Shown here one piece after another: positions 57,538 to 64,000 of a stretch of DNA of 64,000 bases (position 1 is the first letter of the stretch; each line of letters begins with the position of its first letter). Under the pieces are notes generated by a model. It searched no databases, was not told the origin of the DNA, and saw only the letters and a program-made list of their open reading frames with translations. The stretch lies in contig JAHLKD010000069.1 in assembly GCA_025526935.1 (NCBI GenBank), positions 243,295-307,294 of the forward strand, in the 5' to 3' direction. The stretch is from Cladochytrium replicatum. Lineage: Eukaryota > Chytridiomycota > Chytridiomycetes > Cladochytriales > Cladochytriaceae. The translations under genes were made by a program, and so were the position numbers.

Positions 57538-59835
57538 ATGTCCATGTTAGACCAGCTGAGCAACCGCATCAAGGAACCCAGGATGGAGTGGATCACCAGG
57601 GAAGATGGCATGCTCGTGTGCACGCTTTGCACTGGCAAGGACCACAGGGAATACAAGGAGAGAGATGCTTTGAGGAAGCATTGTCGAGCTTCCCATCCCG
57701 CCAAGGAAGGGTTGGGCACCAATCCTAGAGTTCATACAGAGGAGTTCCTACGCGACGCGTTCGAGGTTGCGGGCCTCCCGGCTGCTGGCCAAGAAGGGGT
57801 TGACATGGTTCTTCGCATTCTGCAAGGCACTGTCAAGAGAGATAAGAACAGCCTCAACAATGACAGTTACGAAGAGGACCTCGCCAACGTACGTGTAGCA
57901 CCCCTTCACAATGAGAACCCTGTGAACAACCCTGATTCAGAGCGCCATAGCTACAGGAAACCTTAGGCGTAAGCTTCCTTCATCAGGACTGCTGAAAGCA
58001 TCTCACCTCTATCATTTCCTATCCTCCAGGCATAGCCTTGGATTTCTTCATAGCAGAAGAATTTGGTGTGCTGGTTTGTATCAGCTGTGGCATTCTCGTG
58101 GACGCGTCTTCATGCGTGGCCCATGTCCAAAAGTACCACAGTCAGGTCGACAGGAGCACCCGCCTGATTGCTTCAAGAGCACTTTTGAATCTAAACGTGG
58201 TTAACCAGCTTACACCGCTGTGGAACAACAAGGTCATTCTGGAGCGTATAGACAGAGACAACAACAAGCTTGCCTCATTTACCCCAATCCCAGGAGTCTG
58301 TGTACAGGATGGTTTTCAGTGCCGAGGCTGCGGCTATTTGTGTGGCACCTTATCTACCTTTCAAAAGCATTGTTGCAAGTCCAATCCGGCAGCAAGAGGT
58401 ACCTCTCCAAAGCAGGTCAAAGTCCAGAGTATTGTCATGCCGTACTATGGACTTCACAGTTACTGGGTCGTGCAAATGGCTCCTCTGGCACCCTATTCCC
58501 CTGATCCATCCTTGCAGCTCACTGAAATGCAGAAAGCAAGCCTGCAGTTGCTGCTTGCTGACGCATTCACCTCTGTCCCTGCCTTGAAGCTATCTGAAGA
58601 GCTTCCTCCCTGGATTCTTGGTTGCGACTTTTACCATGTGGATCCTAGGCACAGGAGCGGCCAAAAGATCAATGAGCGCATCACGTGGAAAGATGTTGTC
58701 GGGGAACAAAACCAGGACATTGGCCTGGGGTTCAACCGCAAGGAGCTGGGGAAGACTATGGTTGCCTACCACAAGGCACTGCAATCACGGATCATGCGAA
58801 TGCCCTTCATGGTCAGGCAGGAAATCATGAAGCCCAGGTTTGATCAGGAGCAGCAAGTCAACGAGAAGCAGAAATTCCGACAGCTTCGGGACGCAACACT
58901 GTCACGCTATGCACAGACATGGACCTGTGTTCTGTGGCTGACGATCTTGGTGTGGAAGCGCATTATAGAGACACCGTTTGTGCAGATCAGCAGCTCATTG
59001 GGAGCATCTTTGGAGCAGTTTGCAAGAATGTTGAAGCAGAAGGTTGGAAACTCTGGACCTGAAGAACCAACAGGAATACCACTGTTTGATCCAGTAGGGG
59101 ATCAGGGGCTAGACGTGGCACAGCTGCTGTCTGGCGACACCAATCATGAGGACGAGGTGGACTCTGAAGAAAGCTCCAGTGAGTCAGGCGACGAGGATCA
59201 GGAAAGTCCGGTGGGGCCAACACATCTTCTCCCTGTTGGATCTGCGGCAGAGACAGAAGAAGAACTTTTTGCAGCTCTGCTTGCTGTTACAGAGTCTCTC
59301 TTCCAAGCAGAAACTGTCATATCAACCATCCCCGAAAAGGTGTTCAACAATCCCCTTTTCACCTGGTGGGTGATTGATTCGAGAGATGTGCTGGGGGCCT
59401 GGAGACCTGCCAACAGCGTGTCCAGAACCGGAGCTGCATTACTCAGATGGGCGTATGTCACAGGTCTGCACCGGTTTTGGCAGGATTGCAAAGTAACTGG
59501 AAGTGTGGAGCCAGAACGTTTAATGCAGATTGGACACTTTACCTCTCGCTTCAATAGGCACACAATGTCAGGGAGGATCGGGGTAACGTTAGCTTGGATC
59601 AAAAAGGTTGCCAGCCAGACAATTGCCACCAATCGCATGCAGTTTGACTCCCAGGCATGTGCGTACCTGCTGGCGAAGGATACATACTTCAATATGACCA
59701 CCATAGGGCATGCTTACAGTACCTTAATCAGGGACCTCAGTCTACTCATGAAGAAGATCACTTATCCTCTCCAGCCAGATCAAGAGACATGGTTAACTCT
59801 ATCGTGGCTCATAGAAAATGCTCCCGATGTTACAT
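57538..59835 (+). CDS. N-terminal part: C2H2-like and OrsD-type zinc fingers
   Basis: Exons 57538-57888, 57941-57968 (28 nt) and 58030-59835 join in phase and continue into the exon starting at 59902. The first exon holds CTLCTGKDHREYKERDALRK ending H-x4-H, a BED/C2H2-like finger. The third starts with IALDFFIAEEFGVLVCISCG and a C-x2-C...H-x4-H finger, then a second CRGCGYLCGTLSTFQKHCC unit. That is the OrsD (PF12013, formerly DUF3505) pattern. The following 450 residues are helical with an acidic stretch near 59140-59200. No stop or frameshift is seen over these 2.2 kb. The protein probably binds DNA or RNA through the fingers and belongs to one polyprotein with the next two entries. Confidence 0.75.
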
Positions 59836-59901
59836 GTGAGACAGCGTCAGACTATCAGTAGGCGCAACACACAACTCTCTCCAGTACGCACCTGCAGCCA
59901 G

Positions 59902-60543
59902 CTTTGGGAGGCATATTGGCATCCTGGGTTAGAAATATTGGGCCAGTGACGGATCACCATGATCTCTGGCAGCAGCATGGACAGCTGCTGGAATGGAACA
60001 AGAAGATTGCAGCAGCGGTTCTGCTTGGATGTGGAGCCCCGCCTCGTCTCACGGACCTAGTTGCTCAGAATGCAGTCAATTCTTCTGCAGTTCCTCGCTC
60101 TGTTTATCATAAGAATGATCGTCTGGTGCTGGTGAGCTACCGGTGCAAGACAGAACAGATAAAGGAGGAGCGGACAGTGGTTCCGCGCTTTGTTCCAAGG
60201 TCACTGGAGAGGCTGCTCATCTTCCACCTCTTTATAGTGCGGAGGTTGCTGTTCAGTACATTCAAGTGGGTGCAGAAAAAGACATTCCCCGAAGAATGTA
60301 GGCGATCCTTGTTCCTGGGAAAGAATGGGACATTGGAATGTTCAGATTTGTCTACTACCCTCACAGAGACTTTCCAGAGCATTCTTGGGGTGCGCGTGAC
60401 ATATGCCGAGTACCGCAGATTTGCGAGCAACTTTTCCCAGATTGACTCCCGACTAATGCCTGCACAAGTAAGCACGTTGCTAAGGAAAGGGGACATGGCG
60501 AACCTTGGAGAGGGCCATTCGTCACACAGCAGAGGCAATCTAC
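59902..60543 (+). CDS. Tyrosine-recombinase-like catalytic segment
   Basis: This exon follows the intron 59836-59901 in phase. Its motifs match a tyrosine recombinase core in order and spacing. Box I Arg is in GCGAPPRLTDLV (codon 60045). A hairpin Lys is in VSYRCKTEQ (60147), followed by RTVVPRFVPRSLERLL. Box II Arg is in TYAEYRRFASNF (60414). The third-box His is in GHSS (60516), and Tyr is in AEAIYN (60541). The usual box II His is replaced, as it is in several families. The His and Tyr lie in different frames. Restoring one AC unit in the short CA-repeat between them would give the canonical spacing of nine residues. The call rests on motifs only. Confidence 0.55.
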
Positions 60544-62422
60544 AACCGAACAGGTTCAAGCATCCCTCAGCTTCTGGATGTAGTTGCAGCGGAGCGGCTG
60601 AGGATATGTGAGCAATGGTTCCAACGTTGCGGGATAGCAGATCAGGAACACGAGCAACTGGTCCCAGCAGTGACATCTCCAGAGGCAGTTCTCCGATCAG
60701 GGGACAGGTCCAATGTATCTGAGACAGTAAGAGATACGGCAAAGGTATCAGAGACGGAGACTGTGTTGGGGACCCAGACTGTGTCGGAGGTGTTGGAGAC
60801 GGTGAATGTCCATGCCACATTCCGTGAAGATTTCCTAGCGAGTGGGGAGGATGCAGCAAGGGCAAATACTGTTCTGCAAGCCACGGAGCTACTTCGTACT
60901 TTCACTGGAAACCGATATGCACACTTCAGATCAGATTCCATCAGAGAGGCCATCTGCAAGAGTGAAAAACATACTCTACTGGTGTCACCAACTGGGTCTG
61001 GAAAGACCGTGGTACCGGCCATCCTGGCAGCGTTGAACACAGCAGTTCTGCATGTGCTGATATCTCCCCTACGAGCTGTTGCAGCGGAGATCAGAAAGCG
61101 ACTGGAAGAGCTGCGGATTCCTTGTTACCTGTGGAGTGAAGTGAAAGCCCACAAGAACAAGCTGAACGCAATAGCTGGTCATCCGGGGCTACTGCTATGT
61201 CAAGTAGAGCAACTTGACAATCCCGGCCTGCTTTCCACAGAATTGGTCCAAATATGGGAGAACGGGAGGCTGGGGACAGTGATACTGGACGAATGTCATA
61301 TTCTCCTCACCCAACGTCACTTCCGTGAGGCCATGACCAACGTCAGGGAATTTGTACACAAGTCAAAGTATGCTAGTCGACCACTCGGAAGTTGTCGCTT
61401 TTTGTATATGACAGCCACCATGCCTGTAGTTCTCCAGTCCGCATTCGAGCAACAGGTTGGCCTGGGCCGTGGAGAGCTGAGCGTTTGCAGGTCTCCGACC
61501 GACCGTCCCGAGTTGGCATATTTTGTTAAGAGTTGGCCATTAGCGGAAGTGTGCGAGTATGTACGGGCCACATGCCAGCGCACCATCATATATATTGCCA
61601 ACGAAGAACAACAGGCTCAGATCAAGAGTTTGCTTCTGGGAGGACCCAGCGCCAAAGAAGCAGTTCCGACAAACATGCACCCGTGCTGTCATCATGGATC
61701 GAAAATGTCAGAACTGGACAGAAATGTGGATCTGTGTCGATGGCTAGGCTGGGAAGGCCTAGATCAGGGGCGCGACCCTATTGCTGCAATGGCGGACATG
61801 TCAAGGGTGATGATAGCAACCAGTGGTTTGGGTGCAGCTCTGAATGTGGACGACGTTGGCCTTGTAGTTATTGTCAGTTGCTCTGGGATGATGGAGCTCA
61901 GTCAGATGGGGGGGAGGGCTGCAAGAAACGGTTCAGTTGGCATTGAGATCCTCATTCGGAATGAGGGGTTTATGCATGTACGCACCGAAGAAGAACTATC
62001 TCCCGACCGAGCTGCACTACTGGAGTACATGCAAACCAGTTCATGCTTGCGCAGAGCAAAGATCACATTCTTGGACGGAAACCCCAATGCACCCGAGTGT
62101 CGCAATTCCTGTGCGAAGCTGTGCGGAAACTGTGGCGGACAGTCCAACCTTTACCTAAAATTGGGGCAGCAACAGGAGACTCCACCTGGTCAGCAATACA
62201 GCGGTACCCTCTTTAGCAGCACATCCTCCACAACCACCTCTACGCAATCGGACGTATCGCGCGTTCCAGAAACTCCGAGGATCATCAGGACACAAACTCC
62301 AAACTACTGGGACTCACCTACTCCACTATATGGGCCTCCTGGTGCAACGCAGCCTTTAGGGACTTATCACGAAAGACCCTTCCTGATCAAACCCATACCT
62401 AATAGGGGGCACATATCTCCAG
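60542..62422 (+). CDS. RecQ-like DNA helicase domain (TLH type)
   Basis: Continuous frame through all superfamily-2 motifs: Walker A SPTGSGKTVVPA (about 60985), SPLRAVAAEIRKRL, DECH box in ILDECHILLTQRHF (about 61287), MTATMP, the motif V region IATSGLGAALNVDDVGLVVI, and motif VI QMGGRAARNG (about 61899). A Cys cluster (CRNSCAKLCGNCGG) near 62100 corresponds to the zinc site after RecQ helicase domains. RecQ enzymes unwind DNA 3' to 5'. Copies fused to OrsD domains resemble telomere-linked helicases. The upstream half is in another frame because of the lesion at 60520-60540. Confidence 0.88.
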
Positions 62423-62486
62423 GTAAGTGTTAGTTGAAAAGACAATAAGTTAACCACTAAGGGTTATTGGCAAAATTTGCACTCAG

Positions 62487-63552
62487 ACTCATTCTCGGGC
62501 CATCATTTTGGCAAACAACGGTCATCTTCCAGCTCATACACCTTGAAGAACCAGAAGGATTATGAAGAGAGTCCATCTTCTAGCTCATACACCATGAAGA
62601 ACCAGATGGATTATGAAGAGAATCCATCTGGTCTGTCTCTGAAAAGGCCAAAGGTTTGGATCCCCGTTTTGACATGTATGTTATACTTCGCCTGATCATC
62701 TTTCAAGTAGTTGCTTCAGCACTCCTCTGTTAAGTCAGATTGGTCTTGGTCACACCCGGAGGATGGTTCAGTTCAGTGGCTTCCAGCGGATGTTGGGAGC
62801 ACCCAGTCAAAGTGGAGGACCTTTACTACAGAACACAAACCTAATGATTTCCAGGTAGATATGGGTTTGTCACTGTCACAGCAAAATCCACACCCTAAGG
62901 TCTTTCGGCCATCTGCAAACCCATTACCTGCTGTCTCCACAGCTTCAGTCATCCCACACCTTAAGAGAGACTTCACAGCTCTATAACCATAGCATCTTCA
63001 ACCGTAGTAGGTGTATTGTGTGTGGAGACCTTTCAAGGTTTCCCCTGTGGTTGCCAGAATGCGGTGCAGACTGTTGCAAGTTCCTCAGCAACACGGCGTG
63101 ACCATCGTTGCTGGGTCTGCGGAGAACCGGGACATCGTCGGTCTGACTGTGCTGCAAAGAAGGCGTTAGACAACTTCGCAAAAATTCCGACCTAACCAGT
63201 TATGCATCTACTGTCTCCTGCGGCGGACACAACAGCATCATTCCTCAAACGAACCGTTCTGCACCACGGACAATAAACGAGCCGCTCTTCACTGCTATTG
63301 TCGTCTCCACTACGAAAGCGCCAAGAGTAATGACGTTTCGTCCTGGCTGAAGCGGAGATATAGGAGTCAAGAGGTAGTAGATGCTTTGAGGCAGTTAGAC
63401 AGTTGGGTTGAGTGGGGTATCCAGACCTACAGTATTCACGATTTTAGCAACAAGTGCAACATAGCTGTGGTGGGAATATATGTCGGGCACTTGTTCTGGT
63501 GTTCGATATACTTCTTTCAGAGGAGGGCTGTTAGATTGTTATCTGTGGCAAT
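62487..63552 (+). pseudogene. Cysteine-rich C-terminal tail with zinc knuckle, frame-shifted
   Basis: Exons at 62487-62653 and from 62720 continue the helicase frame. The first contains a 51-bp duplication encoding two SSSSYTxKNQxDYEE units. Farther on, RCIVCGDLSRF...ECGADCC, then CWVCGEPGHRRSDC (a CCHC zinc knuckle at 63112-63153), then LCIYCLLRRTQQHH...HCYCRLHY and SSWLKRRYRSQ to a TAG at 63552 lie in three frames. The shifts are near GGCG at 63098 and in the A5 run near 63180. The order of Cys motifs suggests a zinc-binding tail in the ancestral protein. Confidence 0.6.
62521..62622. repeat. 51-bp in-frame duplication
   Basis: Two near-identical 51-bp units that end in GATTATGAAGAG(A/G) and CCA. 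They duplicate 17 residues in the linker after the helicase and preserve the frame. Confidence 0.8.
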
Positions 63553-63696
63553 GTAGAATTTCAACAAAATCGTAATTTACCCTGTGGCGATCTATGTCAA
63601 TAACAAGCTTAGAATAGAGGAGGATCAGGTTAGATATAGACAGCTGTATTTAATGACCAAGCAAATTGTCCACGATATTTAACTCTGCCTCCACAA

Positions 63697-64000
63697 CTAA
63701 GTGTTTTCTTCTGTGTTTAAAAAGACACCTTTGTGCATTTTGAATACAAGGCACACCCGGAATTCGCGTGGGCTAGTTCCCCACTTCTCCAGCATATGTT
63801 CAAGGGCGCATGATGATCTGATGAAAAGAATGTCACCACTCTTGAAAGGAATCTTAACTCCGATCGATCAGGAAGCACGGTCCTCCCACCCTTGAATCTG
63901 CCAAAGCACACCATCGCACACCAACCATCTGGAATGTCCTTGAGATCCCGTGTCGACTATCCATTGATTGAGAACAACCACAAGCATTGGCAAAGTCTTG
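63697..64000 (-). CDS. Fragment of a 2-oxoglutarate (TET/JBP-like) oxygenase-type protein, incomplete
   Basis: The minus strand enters from beyond the window, encodes DGWCAMVCFGRFKGG, then in a shifted frame IGVKIPFKSGDILFIRSSCA with LEHMLEKWG, and ends at the TAG at 63697. The pattern of a GxFxGG strand, a PFKSGDILF strand and an LEH motif fits the double-stranded beta-helix of fungal TET/JBP-like dioxygenases, which oxidise methylated bases. The first catalytic His-x-Asp would lie outside the window. One frame change is present near 63850. The assignment is from pattern only. Confidence 0.4.

Larger units (their letters stand above)
56311..63552 (+). mobile_element. Candidate recombinase-helicase mobile element
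   Basis: Grouping by inference: the inverted repeat and palindrome array at the left, then one long gene region with OrsD-type fingers, tyrosine-recombinase residues, a RecQ-like helicase and a zinc-knuckle tail. OrsD-RecQ proteins of this kind occur in many copies in fungal genomes, often near telomeres. Neither element boundary nor target-site duplication could be fixed by eye. The right limit given is just the last recognisable codon of the tail. Confidence 0.55.

Overview
The window is fungal nuclear DNA, most likely from an early-diverging zoosporic fungus (Chytridiomycota). The evidence is short GT-AG introns of roughly 40-80 bp in nearly every gene, fungal families (Rsc7/Swp82, PRI1, VPS35, xylulokinase, HET and OrsD domains), and several ankyrin-type proteins with the WWxxSGL repeat style that I associate with chytrids. 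The phylum is an inference. All gene models were made by eye from conserved motifs and splice phase.

Layout. 1-9.4 kb holds two recognisable but damaged genes, a phosphoinositide phospholipase C and a fatty-acid elongase, with several tandem duplications. 9.97-11.3 kb is an intact multi-pass membrane protein. 11.9-15.2 kb holds two pieces of a cytochrome P450 on the minus strand, separated by about 2.9 kb that contains a decayed Ty3/gypsy chromovirus. 15.5-19.1 kb is an intact chromatin-remodelling subunit that joins an Rsc7/Swp82 domain to PHD fingers. 19.6-21.3 kb is a decayed DNA primase small subunit. 21.4-24.4 kb carries one intact P450 and one truncated tandem copy. 25.3-26.5 kb is a C2H2 transcription factor. 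27.5-32.1 kb is a divergent pair, retromer VPS35 (minus) and a mitochondrial-type rhodanese (plus). 32.3-37.2 kb has an ankyrin protein, an intact membrane protein, a broken membrane protein and an ankyrin scrap. 37.6-41.8 kb is a large unrecognised gene whose last exons encode a RING finger. 42-47.2 kb has an LRR-like locus, another P450 relic, a near-complete P450 and a broken ankyrin gene. 47.4-49.3 kb is xylulokinase. 49.7-54.7 kb holds a membrane-protein relic, a HET-domain gene and alcohol-dehydrogenase-like debris.

The most interesting part is 55.4-64 kb. After a tRNA-Lys(UUU) come an inverted repeat and an array of six 13-bp palindromes at an exact 33-bp spacing. Then follows a long multi-exon gene: C2H2-like fingers of OrsD (DUF3505) type, a segment with the R-K-R-H-Y residues of a tyrosine recombinase, a RecQ-like helicase, and a cysteine-rich zinc-knuckle tail. 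A fragment resembling a 2-oxoglutarate (TET/JBP-like) oxygenase lies at the right edge. I read this as a candidate recombinase-helicase mobile element, now frameshifted.

Intact housekeeping genes (about 15 kb of coding sequence without a lesion) are interleaved with loci carrying several frameshifts or stops each. This argues for real decay of duplicated or accessory genes. Several lesions do fall in homopolymers, so sequencing error must be excluded.
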